Shown: piece after piece, positions 37,033-46,078 of the stretch
Position numbering within the stretch: the stretch's first letter is position 1
Layout: each line of letters begins with the position of its first letter
Assembly: GCF_005869225.1 (NCBI RefSeq)
Contig: NZ_SWFP01000001.1
Location: 620,001 to 684,000 of the forward strand
Direction of reading: 5' to 3'
Length of the DNA: 64,000 nt
Source of the DNA: Dyadobacter bucti
Lineage (GTDB): Bacteria > Bacteroidota > Bacteroidia > Cytophagales > Spirosomataceae
Made by a program: the position numbers and the translations under genes
Notes under the pieces: model-generated
Told to the model about the DNA's origin: nothing
The model's database searches: none
Seen by the model: the letters and a program-made list of their open reading frames with translations, nothing else

Positions 37033-38595
37033 TCAGTTTTGCGTAACCAACAGGTTTTGTTGTTCGGAAATCCGGTTCTCTGCTTCCCGGATCAGTGGTT
37101 CAAAACCTTTTATTTCTTCCGGAAAAATTCGTTTTTCGGTATTTTTCCAATCGTGGCTAAAAGGCACTGTGGTACGGTCTCCCCCCAGAAAAGCCCAGTT
37201 TCCGGGACGCCAGTAACCGATCCAGAGCTGATTTTTGGTCAAAACTTCTTTCCGCAAAGGTTCCAGCTTTTCCGTATACCGCTGATGCATTCCCAGTTCC
37301 TGCAAGATCACCTCTGCCGCAAGTTTCTGTCCTTCCGGCGTGAGATGAATGCCGTCGAAAGTAAGCGACCCGGCCAGCGGGGATTTTTGGAGGGGATGAT
37401 ACAGATCGACATACAAAAAACCTTCGCGGCTGGCAAGGGCACTTATTGCCTCCGCATATTTTCCGGCTGGCGCATTTTGCAAAGGATTTTGCGCCAGATT
37501 ACCTTTCCCTGAATTCAGATTTTGGGGCTCAAAAGGGATGGGTGAAAGCAAAATGATACGCCTTTTCGTAGTCCTGATTTCTGAAAGGAGCTTTTTATAT
37601 GCTTTGATAAATTCAGGAATTGCGGCTTCTCCTTGCAAAGATTCCATTTGCCCGAACTGCACAAAAGCAATGTCGGCGCCGAGACTGTCCAGGTTTTTAG
37701 ACCATTTTCCAAAACCTACATCCCTGAACTGTTCGTAGGCCGTGTCCCCGTCCCAGCCCAGGTTCCGGATGTGGAGCCGGGTGTGCGGGTTAGCAGCCAT
37801 GAGTAGCGTTTCCAGGTAACAGTCCTTGCGCATGTTCACGATATTGGTGCCACCGGCAAAAACGACCACTTCATTTTCCCCGAATGTCACAGAAGACGCT
37901 TTGCCGACCGGCTTGTTCAGCGGAAGTTTCAGCTCTTTCACCAGCTGCGCCTTGGATAATCCTGCGAGTTCAACCTTCGGGTTATGCACCAATGTATTGA
38001 TCTTGTACCGGACGGTCTGCGCATCACCGGCGTGAATTTGCAAAGCGATGTATCCCGACGGGTCACCGCCCGGATCTTTCACAGACACCGCCAGTTTTCC
38101 GTTGATGGCAGTCCAGATTCGATCGCCCGAAACCAGAATTTCATATTTGTTCCACTGACCGGGTTTTACCGCTTTTCCACCCCGGTCCGACCAGTCGAGC
38201 TTTTCCCGACCGTGCTCGTGATAGAGCCGGCCCCATACACCCTTACCCATATCAGCCTGGTAGCCAAGCGCCTGACCCGACGCGTCCGCTTTTTTGGAAC
38301 GGAACTGTATTCCTGCATTGCGGTCATTGGTTTCCAGCAGCACGTCCACGTTCAGATAAAAATCGGTCACTTTTACGTCGGACCATAAAAACTGGTTTTT
38401 CGCCACTTTCTGCGTTGCCCGGCCTACAATCGCGCCGTCTTCAACCGACCAGTACTGCATGTTGGTGGCCGACCAGCCCGTCAGGTCTTTTTTATTGAAA
38501 AAGCGGGTTTCCGTTTTTTTCTGTGTAAAACCCTTGCAATGGACCAGGCATAATAACAATATGACCAGACCTGATTTAACCTTAAATGCTTTCAT
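37033..38595 (-). CDS. Fusion of DUF1080 (3-keto-disaccharide hydrolase-like) and SGNH-type hydrolase domains
   Basis: This 520-aa exported protein has an N-terminal DUF1080 domain (about 30-215) with FFNKKDLTGW, NAGIQFRS and GQWNKYEI, which are typical of the fold. The second domain (about 235-440) resembles SGNH/GDSL esterases: a block V motif DGIHLTPEG and a block III-like IAFVQFGQME. Block I reads FAGGTN rather than GDS, so the usual nucleophile Ser is replaced and Thr or Asn stands in its place. I chose the ATG at 38595. It lies 32 bp after SusD and 14 bp before the cytochrome gene. Confidence 0.82.
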   Translation of the reverse strand: MKAFKVKSGLVILLLCLVHCKGFTQKKTETRFFNKKDLTGWSATNMQYWSVEDGAIVGRATQKVAKNQFLWSDVKVTDFYLNVDVLLETNDRNAGIQFRSKKADASGQALGYQADMGKGVWGRLYHEHGREKLDWSDRGGKAVKPGQWNKYEILVSGDRIWTAINGKLAVSVKDPGGDPSGYIALQIHAGDAQTVRYKINTLVHNPKVELAGLSKAQLVKELKLPLNKPVGKASSVTFGENEVVVFAGGTNIVNMRKDCYLETLLMAANPHTRLHIRNLGWDGDTAYEQFRDVGFGKWSKNLDSLGADIAFVQFGQMESLQGEAAIPEFIKAYKKLLSEIRTTKRRIILLSPIPFEPQNLNSGKGNLAQNPLQNAPAGKYAEAISALASREGFLYVDLYHPLQKSPLAGSLTFDGIHLTPEGQKLAAEVILQELGMHQRYTEKLEPLRKEVLTKNQLWIGYWRPGNWAFLGGDRTTVPFSHDWKNTEKRIFPEEIKGFEPLIREAENRISEQQNLLVTQN

Positions 38596-38627
38596 GGATA
38601 CATGTTTATGGATCAAAATAGTAAGGC

Positions 38628-40136
38628 TCAATAACCTGTATTCTGCGTCAGTTCAGGATTGATAATGATTTCGCCTATCGGAACAGGGTAAAGCAGATCT
38701 CTTTCGCTAACCTGAAAAGCAGCGTCCGCGGGTGCGCTACCCGCCGGATAATAATACTTCTGGGGATTGGCCTTTACTCTGGCACCATAGGCATTCATGG
38801 TGGTGACGGCCTGTCCGCTCCGCACCAGATCGTGCCAGCGCTTGTTTTCGAATGCCAGCTCAATCCTGCGCTCTTTAAAAATCGCGTCCCTCACCGATGC
38901 CTGGCTTCCTGCAGGTACATCTTTTAACCCAGCGCGCCTTCGGACCAGGTTCAGCTGGGCCACTGCTTCCGCGGGACGGTTTTGCTCATTCATTGCCTCG
39001 GCCAGCATCAGCAGTACCTCCGAATACCTGTAAACCGGCCAGTTTACGGCCGTTTCGCGGTAACGGGCGTGCGGGAACAGATACTTTTTGACATAGGGCG
39101 TATGGTTATATACGACGCCTACGAGCGGGGAAGGCCCGCTGTAAAATCCGATTGAAGCGGCAAAACGTTTGTCTGCCAGGGTATCTTCGTAAGCAGCCAG
39201 CATATCCGGCGTAGGAGTGTTATAAGATCCGTCGGTGTTGGATGCCGAAGGTTTTACTCCCGTAATTACCGACGGATCGGTCAGTACCGGCATAAATTTA
39301 TAAGGCAGAAAATTGCTGACAGCCTGCGCGGTTCCCTCCGCGTACTGGACATCAAATATCATTTCAGTATTGCTTTCGTTCGACGGGCTAAAAACATCGG
39401 CATAATTAGCCAGGAGTGTGTAACCCATGCCTGTAACTTGTTTGAGCGCGGTTTCTGCGTCCGCCCAACGTTTCAGATTGATATAAACATCCGCAAGAAG
39501 CGTGTAGGCCGAGCCGGAAGAAACTCTACCCACAGCCTGATTTGCCCTGTTCGGAAGCAAAGTTGTAGCTTGTGCCAGATCAGAAAGGATCTGTTCGTAC
39601 ACGGCGGAAACCTCCGATCGGGGTTTGAAAGTGGTCTGATATGAATCCGCGGGATCCGTAAAAATGGGTACCCCGCCGAAATTTTTGACCAGATCAAAAT
39701 AGGCGAATGCCCTTAAAAAATAAGTCTGCCCTTTCAGGTTGTCCTTTGACGGCTGATCAAACTCAACCGCATCTATACTTTTCAGCACCTGGTTGGCACG
39801 GGATATGATCAGGAAGTTGTTATTCCACTTTGCTCCGGTGTTCACATTGTTGTTTTCGACTGTGAAAGTGGAAGGGTCTTCATCCTGTTTTGGACCGCGC
39901 TGGGCAACATTGAAAATAAAATGGGTATTGTCCGAACGCATCTCATTCAGTATCCAGTCCTGATTGTACAGCGGCTGCAAAGGTGCATAAACACCGCCGA
40001 CAGCTTGTTCAAAGTCGGTTTTTGACTTGTAAAAATTGGTGGAGCTCAGGTTTGTTTCCGGCGAAATGTCGAGAAAGTCGGAGCAGGCGCTGACCGTCAG
40101 GAGCAGCATTCCGGCAAGTAATATTCTAATATTCAT
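38628..40136 (-). CDS. susD: SusD-family nutrient-binding lipoprotein (sigma/FecR locus)
   Basis: This 502-aa SusD/RagB-type lipoprotein has a lipobox TVSAC (Cys18) and SDFLDISPETNLS. TPR-like repeats follow, and the C-terminal IELAFENKRWHDLVRSGQA and LLYPVPIGEIIINPELTQNTGY are typical. It starts 27 bp after the SusC stop. It is shorter than the two other SusD proteins here and of a different subgroup. The ligand is unknown. Confidence 0.92.
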   Translation of the reverse strand: MNIRILLAGMLLLTVSACSDFLDISPETNLSSTNFYKSKTDFEQAVGGVYAPLQPLYNQDWILNEMRSDNTHFIFNVAQRGPKQDEDPSTFTVENNNVNTGAKWNNNFLIISRANQVLKSIDAVEFDQPSKDNLKGQTYFLRAFAYFDLVKNFGGVPIFTDPADSYQTTFKPRSEVSAVYEQILSDLAQATTLLPNRANQAVGRVSSGSAYTLLADVYINLKRWADAETALKQVTGMGYTLLANYADVFSPSNESNTEMIFDVQYAEGTAQAVSNFLPYKFMPVLTDPSVITGVKPSASNTDGSYNTPTPDMLAAYEDTLADKRFAASIGFYSGPSPLVGVVYNHTPYVKKYLFPHARYRETAVNWPVYRYSEVLLMLAEAMNEQNRPAEAVAQLNLVRRRAGLKDVPAGSQASVRDAIFKERRIELAFENKRWHDLVRSGQAVTTMNAYGARVKANPQKYYYPAGSAPADAAFQVSERDLLYPVPIGEIIINPELTQNTGY

Positions 40137-40163
40137 ATCATTCCTTTTTTGTCTTGCTGTAAA

Positions 40164-43100
40164 TTAAAAACCGATGTTGACGCCCAGGCTTACTGTTCTT
40201 GGCACCGGATAAGAGTTCTCATCCACGCCGGGAGAGCTTCCGCTGGCGGAGTTCCGTGTGTTCACCTCAGGGTTCGGCCCTGTATATTTGGTAAAAACAT
40301 GAGCGTTCTGAACACTGGCATATACTCTGAGATTACGGATCGTGTTTTTACTGACGGGTATCGTGTAGCCAACTGTTATGTTTTTCAACGACAAGAAACT
40401 ACCGTCCTTGATATAGCGGGTATGCCACCGGTCACGTTCCAGGTAAGTGGTACCTTGTTTTACACTGCCGTATTTCCCGGCCCCGGGGTCTTCCGGTGAT
40501 TTCCAACGGTCTTTGACTTCTTCCAGGACATTGAAAACGCCGTCGAGATTCGTCGTCCAGTTTTCGTGGTGGGCCAGGATATCGTTTCCTTTCGAGCCGG
40601 TTATTGTCAGCCCGAGGTCAAAATTCCGGTAATTCACCTGATTGGAGATTCCGAAAATAAAATCGGGCCACGGGTTGCCGATTGTAGTATAATCCTCAGG
40701 AAATGAGATCTTCCCGTCTCCGTTGAGATCTTTGAATTTGATCGTACCGACTTGTGAATCAGCATATTTGGGTGAGCTGTCAAAATCCTCCTGATTTTTA
40801 TAAACACCCTCCTGCACAGCTCCATAAAACAACCCGACCGGCTTGCCTACCTCCGACACATGGCTGTAAAACCCATAGCTGAGCATACCATGATACAATG
40901 CTTTCGTTTTTTCGGTAGATAGCCTCAGTACCTTATTTCTGTCGAACGATATATTGAAATTGGTATTCCACGAAAACCGGTTCTTATTGATATTGTAGGT
41001 CGTAATCCCGATCTCATGTCCCCACAGTTTCAGCTCGCCGATATTGGTCTGGATATTGGCAAAACCCGATGACTGCGGCACCGCCACGTTGAAGAGCAGG
41101 TCGCTGGACCTGGTTGAATAATAATTGTACGTCAGCTGGATACGATCGTTGAGAAGATAAATATCAGCTCCCAGGTTCATTTGCTTTTTCCGCTCCCAGC
41201 CGAGGTTGTTGTCGCCGAGATTGTTGGCTGCCCTTCCCTGGAACAAGCCATTATTGAAGCCGTAATAAACCGGCCCGACGGTCGACCGGAAGGTATAATT
41301 CCCGATCTCAAAATTTCCCGTGACACCATAACTTGCCCTCAGTTTCAGGAAGGAAACCGGTTTTACATTCCAGAAACTTTCTTTCGACACAATCCACCCC
41401 AAAGACGCAGAAGGGAAATTACCCCAGCGGTTATTCGGCCCGAAACGTGAGGAGCCGTCCCGGCGAATGGAAGCCGTGAACAAGTATTTGCTTTTGTAGT
41501 TATAGTTCAGTCTGGCAAGGTAGGAAAGTACGGCCCATTCCTGTACATCGCTGGTGACCACCTGTCGCCCGGCTGCGCTGACGGCCTGGATTTTATCATC
41601 TGCAAAATTGGTGGCAGTCACAACAGTTGCATCGCGGCGGTAACGCTGGGCTGTGAAGTCTACGAGCGCATCAAAGCTGTGCCCGCCAAATTCATTCTGG
41701 TAGGTAAGCGAGTTCTCATTGACCCAGTTGTACATCCGCGCCGTGTTATCGGAACCGCTTGGTATCCTTGGCGGAGGCGTGAACAAAACACCGATCGTAG
41801 AAGGATTGAACTGGAAAATATTTGCATTGCCAAGCTGCACATTGGCCGTAGTTTTAGCGGTAAGACCCTTCAAAATCTTGTATTCCACATAGGCATTGGA
41901 AAGCATCTGAAGGTTTTTGTTTTTGTAAACCTTCTCTTCGGCTACTCTAAGCCAGTTGGGATTACCGAAAGTGGCCGGATCGGAGGCTGTCAGTGCGAGG
42001 CTGCCGTCGGCATTGTAAGGACTCGCCAATGGTGTGGTCGCGAGGGCCGATGAAACGATATTTTCCGTACCATAAGGGCCTCCGTCGGTCGCAAAGTTGG
42101 TATTGGTCGCATAGTTTGGCGCCACATTAAAGCCGATTTTAACTTTGTTGCCAGGCGTAAACACCGAATTGATCCTTAACGAAAGCCTCTGAAAACCGGT
42201 ACCTACAACCACTCCTTCTTCTTTGAAATAACCTCCTGTGACGGCAGTGCTGAAGTTTTTCGCTCCGGAAGTTACCGTCAGGTTGTAGCTCTGAACAGCA
42301 GCAGTACGCGTCACTACATCGAACCAGTCGGTACCTTTTCCTGCATATTCGGAAGGATTAGCAAATACCGGGTTCACGGTCCGGCCGTTGAGCTCAGCGA
42401 TCTCTTTCTGAAACTGAGCATATTCCTGTGCATTCATCATTTTCACCCTTCTCGAATCCGGGACTTTTTCGAAACCGTAATAGGCGCTGAAATCAACCTG
42501 GGTTTTTCCGGCGACTGCAGATTTCGTCTGGATCAGCACCACGCCATTGGCGGCCCTGGAACCATAAAGGGAAGAAGCAGCGGCATCTTTCAGCACACTG
42601 ATACTTTCGATTTCAGCAGGGTTGATGGTATTGATGTCCCCTGAAATTGGCATACCGTCTACCACATACAAAGGATTGGCACCCGCAGTAATGGAAACGG
42701 AACCCCTGATCTTGATATTCATACCTTCACCAGGTCGGCCGGAGGTCTGGTCGATGCGTACCCCGCTGAGTTTCCCCTGGAGCATCTGCGCCACTTGCGC
42801 CACCGGTGCGTCGCGTAGCTCCTTGGCGGATATGGTGGAAATAGCACCGGTGATATCTTCTTTTTGCTGCGTTCCGTAACCTACTACCACCACTTCGTTC
42901 AGGGCCTTGGTATCTGCCTTAAGTACTATCTCTACGGAACTGCTATTTCCCACGTTCAGCTCCTGGGCGAGGTATCCAACATAACTGAAGACCAGAATCG
43001 TCTGTAAATTCTGCCTGTCTGCATCAGAAATTGACATGGTGAATTTCCCCTGTGCGTCCGTAGTAGTGCCACGCTGGGTACCTTTCAGCAAGATACTGAC

Positions 43101-43574
43101 GCCCGGTAAGCCGTCACCTTTTTCATCGGTGACTTTTCCGGTGATATCTATAGCTCTGTTTACCTGGAAATTAAGCTTGTTGATCAGCAGCGCGGCCATC
43201 CTTTTCTCGTCGCCAGCCACGTAGGGCATGTTTTCTGGGAGTTTTTCGATCAGCATTGCGCCGCTTTTGCCTTGCAGCAGCTCTTTCTTTTTAACGACAA
43301 TCGTTTTATCGATAATGGAATAGGTCAGCGGTTGATTTCTAAAAATCTCCTCCAGCACCGTTATCAGCGGAGAACCGGCCGTTTTGACGGTAACGGGCAA
43401 CGTATTTTTCAATAACCTGTTGTTATACAAAAAGTTATATCCGGTTTGTTTTCGAATTTCTGTAAAAATTTTTTCCAGACCGCTGCTTCGCTCATTCAGC
43501 CTAACGGTCTGTGAATATACGGACGCTTGTACTTGCATAAAAGCTACCAAAAAGAAGAGGAAGGTGAGCTTCAT
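40164..43574 (-). CDS. susC: SusC-family TonB-dependent transducer with STN domain (sigma/FecR locus)
   Basis: This 1136-aa outer-membrane receptor has a signal peptide MKLTFLFFLVAFMQVQA, then an STN domain (about 25-95), which passes a signal to FecR-type anti-sigma factors. A carboxypeptidase-regulatory-like domain with DEKGDGLPGVSILLKGT, a plug with VVVGYGTQQKEDITGA and the barrel follow. It lies downstream of a FecR and an ECF sigma gene, a classic surface-signalling set. I chose the ATG at 43574; 43601 is also an ATG but gives an untidy leader. Confidence 0.94.
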   Translation of the reverse strand: MKLTFLFFLVAFMQVQASVYSQTVRLNERSSGLEKIFTEIRKQTGYNFLYNNRLLKNTLPVTVKTAGSPLITVLEEIFRNQPLTYSIIDKTIVVKKKELLQGKSGAMLIEKLPENMPYVAGDEKRMAALLINKLNFQVNRAIDITGKVTDEKGDGLPGVSILLKGTQRGTTTDAQGKFTMSISDADRQNLQTILVFSYVGYLAQELNVGNSSSVEIVLKADTKALNEVVVVGYGTQQKEDITGAISTISAKELRDAPVAQVAQMLQGKLSGVRIDQTSGRPGEGMNIKIRGSVSITAGANPLYVVDGMPISGDINTINPAEIESISVLKDAAASSLYGSRAANGVVLIQTKSAVAGKTQVDFSAYYGFEKVPDSRRVKMMNAQEYAQFQKEIAELNGRTVNPVFANPSEYAGKGTDWFDVVTRTAAVQSYNLTVTSGAKNFSTAVTGGYFKEEGVVVGTGFQRLSLRINSVFTPGNKVKIGFNVAPNYATNTNFATDGGPYGTENIVSSALATTPLASPYNADGSLALTASDPATFGNPNWLRVAEEKVYKNKNLQMLSNAYVEYKILKGLTAKTTANVQLGNANIFQFNPSTIGVLFTPPPRIPSGSDNTARMYNWVNENSLTYQNEFGGHSFDALVDFTAQRYRRDATVVTATNFADDKIQAVSAAGRQVVTSDVQEWAVLSYLARLNYNYKSKYLFTASIRRDGSSRFGPNNRWGNFPSASLGWIVSKESFWNVKPVSFLKLRASYGVTGNFEIGNYTFRSTVGPVYYGFNNGLFQGRAANNLGDNNLGWERKKQMNLGADIYLLNDRIQLTYNYYSTRSSDLLFNVAVPQSSGFANIQTNIGELKLWGHEIGITTYNINKNRFSWNTNFNISFDRNKVLRLSTEKTKALYHGMLSYGFYSHVSEVGKPVGLFYGAVQEGVYKNQEDFDSSPKYADSQVGTIKFKDLNGDGKISFPEDYTTIGNPWPDFIFGISNQVNYRNFDLGLTITGSKGNDILAHHENWTTNLDGVFNVLEEVKDRWKSPEDPGAGKYGSVKQGTTYLERDRWHTRYIKDGSFLSLKNITVGYTIPVSKNTIRNLRVYASVQNAHVFTKYTGPNPEVNTRNSASGSSPGVDENSYPVPRTVSLGVNIGF

Positions 43575-43634
43575 GATTCGTATAAAAAAAACATATTGCA
43601 TACCTTTACAATGTTAAGGTTAAGTGATACATGA

Positions 43635-43730
43635 TTAGTATTTCGCAAAAACTACGGGATCGGGTCCTTTCTTGACGTACTCCAATGCCTGCCGGTCCAA
43701 CGGCGTGGCTTGGATCAACCGCCCCGGGGC
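43635..43730 (-). pseudogene. Possible C-terminal gene relic (31 codons)
   Basis: Between SusC and FecR, one minus-strand frame is open from 43730 to the TAA at 43635 and reads like a natural protein end: ATPLDRQALEYVKKGPDP followed by VVFAKY. It has no ATG and is cut on its upstream side by a stop. It could be the remnant of a lost gene, a TTG-initiated micro-ORF or chance. I cannot assign a family. Confidence 0.25.
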
Positions 43731-43754
43731 CTAATCCGGAGCGGTTTTGTTTTT
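43717..43754 (+). terminator. Plus-strand terminator-like hairpin in the SusC-FecR gap
   Basis: AACCGC (43717-43722) pairs with GCGGTT (43741-43746), and inner CCGG (43724-43727) pairs with CCGG (43736-43739), with one mismatch and an 8-nt loop. A T-rich tail TTTTGTTTTT follows on the plus strand. No plus-strand gene precedes it. On the minus strand it lacks a T-tract but could attenuate between FecR and SusC. Confidence 0.45.
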
Positions 43755-43827
43755 AAAGGTACCTTCCTTTTTCGGTCAACTCGTGTCGGTCTTCATCTGA
43801 GGATACTGGAAATGATGTCTGAAAAAT

Positions 43828-45108
43828 TTATTCTGCCCTGGTAACTTCTACTTTCTTTCCTTTAATGCTGAATTTCACTCCGCCGCCTTCCTGCAGGATT
43901 TTAAGGACATTGGACATTCTGATGTTGCGTGACACAAAACCTGTAAACTGTTCAGAGGAAAAATCCCCTTCGTAACTTACTTCGATATCGTACCACCGTG
44001 CCAGTTGGCGCATCACATCCTGGATACCCGCATCTTTAAACCTGAAATATCCTTCTTTCCAGGCCACAGCCTCCTCTGAATCCACATTTCTGACGGTGAT
44101 ACCCGCTCCCGGGGTTTGCTGCGATTTGATACGCGCCGGTACCAGCGCCTGTTCGCCCGGCCGCAGCCTGACTTCGCTTTTAACATTTTGACCCTTTTTT
44201 GCGGCCAATACTCTTACGCTGCCTTCCAGCAGCGTGGTTCTGGTCGCCGATTCATCCCGGTATGAATTGATGTTGAAGTGTGTACCCAAAACCTCGACCA
44301 CCTGATCCGCACTGGACACATGAAAGGGTACTTTTTGCGTCTTACCATCGATGCTATTCATTAATGGTGCAACTTCAAAATACACCTCTCCGGTGATTTC
44401 AACAGTCCTGACAGGACCATCGAAACTGGCCGGGAAACGTATGGATGAAAGGGAATTAAGCCACACCTTTGTACCGTCGGGCAGGTTAACCTTGAACTGT
44501 CCGGCTTTCGGGGTGGTAATGGTATTAAAAATCCCGGGTTTGCGGCTGGCTTCATCATCTGTTATTTTTTCGCTGCTGTAAATGAGCTTTCCGTCGGCTG
44601 TTTTTGTAATTCTGATACCTTCCTGTACTGCAATCTCACCATTACGTGCGTCGTCTAGTACGATATCCGAGCCGTCAGCAAGTGTCAGGATCGCTTTATT
44701 ACTGCCGGGGAAGGCGTCGTTGGTGACCATTTTTACTGACGCGACTTCCGGCGCCTTTTTCCTGAAAATTGTGAAATAGGCAAAGGTTCCGGCCAAAATA
44801 AGGATAGCCGCCGCAGCATACCGCAGAAATCCAAGGTAAAAACGGGTTTCGGACTTGCCGCTGCGTTCGGGCTCACTGAGTTGATCGAGCCGCTGCTCTA
44901 TGGAGTTGATGAGTGATTTTTGTGGAGGAAAAAGTGTCTGAACAGATTCGTATTTTGCACTGATCTGTGCATATTGGTCCATCACAGTTTCCGCCTCTAT
45001 CGGATCCAGATGATCAAACCAATTCAGAAACTGTATGTGTTCAGACTCGGAATGCAGCCCCTGCGCATACCTTTCCAGAAAATAAATATATAGTTTCGCG
45101 TCCTCCAT
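43828..45108 (-). CDS. FecR-family anti-sigma factor
   Basis: This 426-aa inner-membrane protein has a cytoplasmic N-terminal segment (1-90), one membrane helix (about 92-110, YAAAAILILAGTFAYFTIF), a periplasmic FecR domain with VNLPDGTKVWLNSLSSIRFP and EVYFEVAP, and a DUF4974-type C-terminus ending ILQEGGGVKFSIKGKKVEV. It receives the signal from the STN domain of the SusC protein and controls the sigma factor encoded just upstream. The gap to the sigma gene is 69 bp and to SusC about 250 bp. Confidence 0.93.
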   Translation of the reverse strand: MEDAKLYIYFLERYAQGLHSESEHIQFLNWFDHLDPIEAETVMDQYAQISAKYESVQTLFPPQKSLINSIEQRLDQLSEPERSGKSETRFYLGFLRYAAAAILILAGTFAYFTIFRKKAPEVASVKMVTNDAFPGSNKAILTLADGSDIVLDDARNGEIAVQEGIRITKTADGKLIYSSEKITDDEASRKPGIFNTITTPKAGQFKVNLPDGTKVWLNSLSSIRFPASFDGPVRTVEITGEVYFEVAPLMNSIDGKTQKVPFHVSSADQVVEVLGTHFNINSYRDESATRTTLLEGSVRVLAAKKGQNVKSEVRLRPGEQALVPARIKSQQTPGAGITVRNVDSEEAVAWKEGYFRFKDAGIQDVMRQLARWYDIEVSYEGDFSSEQFTGFVSRNIRMSNVLKILQEGGGVKFSIKGKKVEVTRAE

Positions 45109-45177
45109 ACTATGAAGACGAACGACCGGGAAAAAAGAACCCCTCAGTTCATAAAAAATTAAATTTTATTTTGGATT

Positions 45178-45777
45178 TTACTTTGCGGAGCAGAAAAAAT
45201 AGAAGAAAATAACCAGTTCAGTGGTCATTTCGGCATGTTTGCGGAGGTACTCGCGAACAAAATCAGTCGCCGCGTAAAGTTGCTTTTTAACAACTGTTTT
45301 GGAAATTGAAAGGCTTTCCGCTATTTCGTCCAGAGACAGCCCTTCTTCTGTTTTCATTTCAAAAATGCGTTTTCGCTTTTGCGGCAGCAGGTTTTTCGCC
45401 TCGTGTGCAATCTGATGGTATTGATTGTATATCGCATACGTATCGGAATATTCACTGCTTTCCTCTGTAACCGGACGGAGATAGTCCAGCATTTTCGTTT
45501 CCGTTTCTCTTCGCCTGATCAGGTCGAGGAGCTGATTTTTGGCTGTTTTAAAAACATACGGCCTGAACGATTGGACGGTCACGAGGTTTTCCTTTTTTTC
45601 CCAAATTTTCACAAACACATCCTGAACGATTTCTTCACTGTCCTCTTTTGACCGGGTAAACAAAAACAAATAACGGCAAAGCGGCGACACATAGCGGGTG
45701 TAGAGAAGCGCATAAGCCTGCCTGTCGCCTTTGGAGCAACTGACCAGTAATGCTTTTTCCTCTTCCGGGTCGATCAT
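45178..45777 (-). CDS. ECF RNA polymerase sigma-70 factor
   Basis: This 199-aa protein has sigma region 2 with EEIVQDVFVKIWEKK and FRPYVFKTAKNQLLDLIRRR, and region 4 with the HTH GLSLDEIAESLSISKTVVKKQLYAA. It is of the Bacteroidota type paired with FecR and SusC, and directs transcription of the downstream transporter genes when the substrate is sensed. I chose the ATG at 45777; an in-frame GTG at 45786 would add three residues. A good consensus promoter lies about 60-95 bp upstream. Confidence 0.94.
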   Translation of the reverse strand: MIDPEEEKALLVSCSKGDRQAYALLYTRYVSPLCRYLFLFTRSKEDSEEIVQDVFVKIWEKKENLVTVQSFRPYVFKTAKNQLLDLIRRRETETKMLDYLRPVTEESSEYSDTYAIYNQYHQIAHEAKNLLPQKRKRIFEMKTEEGLSLDEIAESLSISKTVVKKQLYAATDFVREYLRKHAEMTTELVIFFYFFCSAK

Positions 45778-45838
45778 TTTATTCACGGTACAAGAATTCT
45801 GAGAAAACAGGCAGGGTAACTCTGACCATTGAAGCCAT

Positions 45839-45871
45839 CAAAATTAGTCCAAGTTGCGAAATAGTATCAAA
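45839..45871 (-). promoter_or_regulatory. Bacteroidota-type promoter of the ECF sigma gene
   Basis: On the minus strand, -33 TTTG (45868-45871) and -7 TAATTTTG (45839-45846) are separated by exactly 21 bp and both match the housekeeping consensus TTTG / TAnnTTTG. The predicted start of transcription near 45832 leaves a leader of about 55 bases before the ATG at 45777. Confidence 0.72.
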
Positions 45872-45913
45872 TTTTTATGAAAAAATGTTATTTTAATCTT
45901 TTGAGGGGGAAAC

Positions 45914-45946
45914 AAAAAAGGACCGGATTTTCATCCGGTCCTTTTT
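45914..45946. terminator. Strong bidirectional rho-independent terminator
   Basis: AAAAAGGACCGGAT (45915-45928) and ATCCGGTCCTTTTT (45933-45946) form a perfect 14-bp stem with a TTTC loop. It has T-runs on both strands. It ends minus-strand transcription from the small ORF unit and membrane-protein gene to its right, and isolates the sigma gene promoter to its left. Confidence 0.9.
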
Positions 45947-45966
45947 ACTAAATCTATAACAATGTC

Positions 45967-45996
45967 CTAGCGTACAATAATGTCTTTTGCTTTCAT
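45967..45996 (-). CDS. Possible 9-codon micro-ORF (MKAKDIIVR) before a strong terminator
   Basis: The minus strand reads ATG, eight codons and TAG (peptide MKAKDIIVR). AGGAT directly precedes the ATG. The stop is 20 bp before the terminator stem and the promoter-like repeats start about 30 bp upstream, so the unit looks like a transcript of about 100 nt. It could be a leader peptide, a small peptide gene or the visible part of an sRNA. Expression is not shown. Confidence 0.4.
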   Translation of the reverse strand: MKAKDIIVR

Positions 45997-46024
45997 ATCC
46001 TAGTGCTGTTAATGTAATGTGAAG

Positions 46025-46066
46025 TAAAGATAGCAAATTCAAAATTAAAGATAACAAATTCAAATC
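46025..46066 (-). repeat. Tandem 21-bp repeat with promoter-like elements
   Basis: Two adjacent 21-bp copies (46025-46045 and 46046-46066) differ at three positions. Each carries, on the minus strand, TTTG and TATCTTTA. TATCTTTA at 46025-46032 resembles the -7 box TAnnTTTG, and a TTTG at 46055-46058 lies 22 bp upstream. This may drive the small unit before the terminator at 45914-45946. Confidence 0.45.
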
Positions 46067-46078
46067 TAAAAGTAAATG

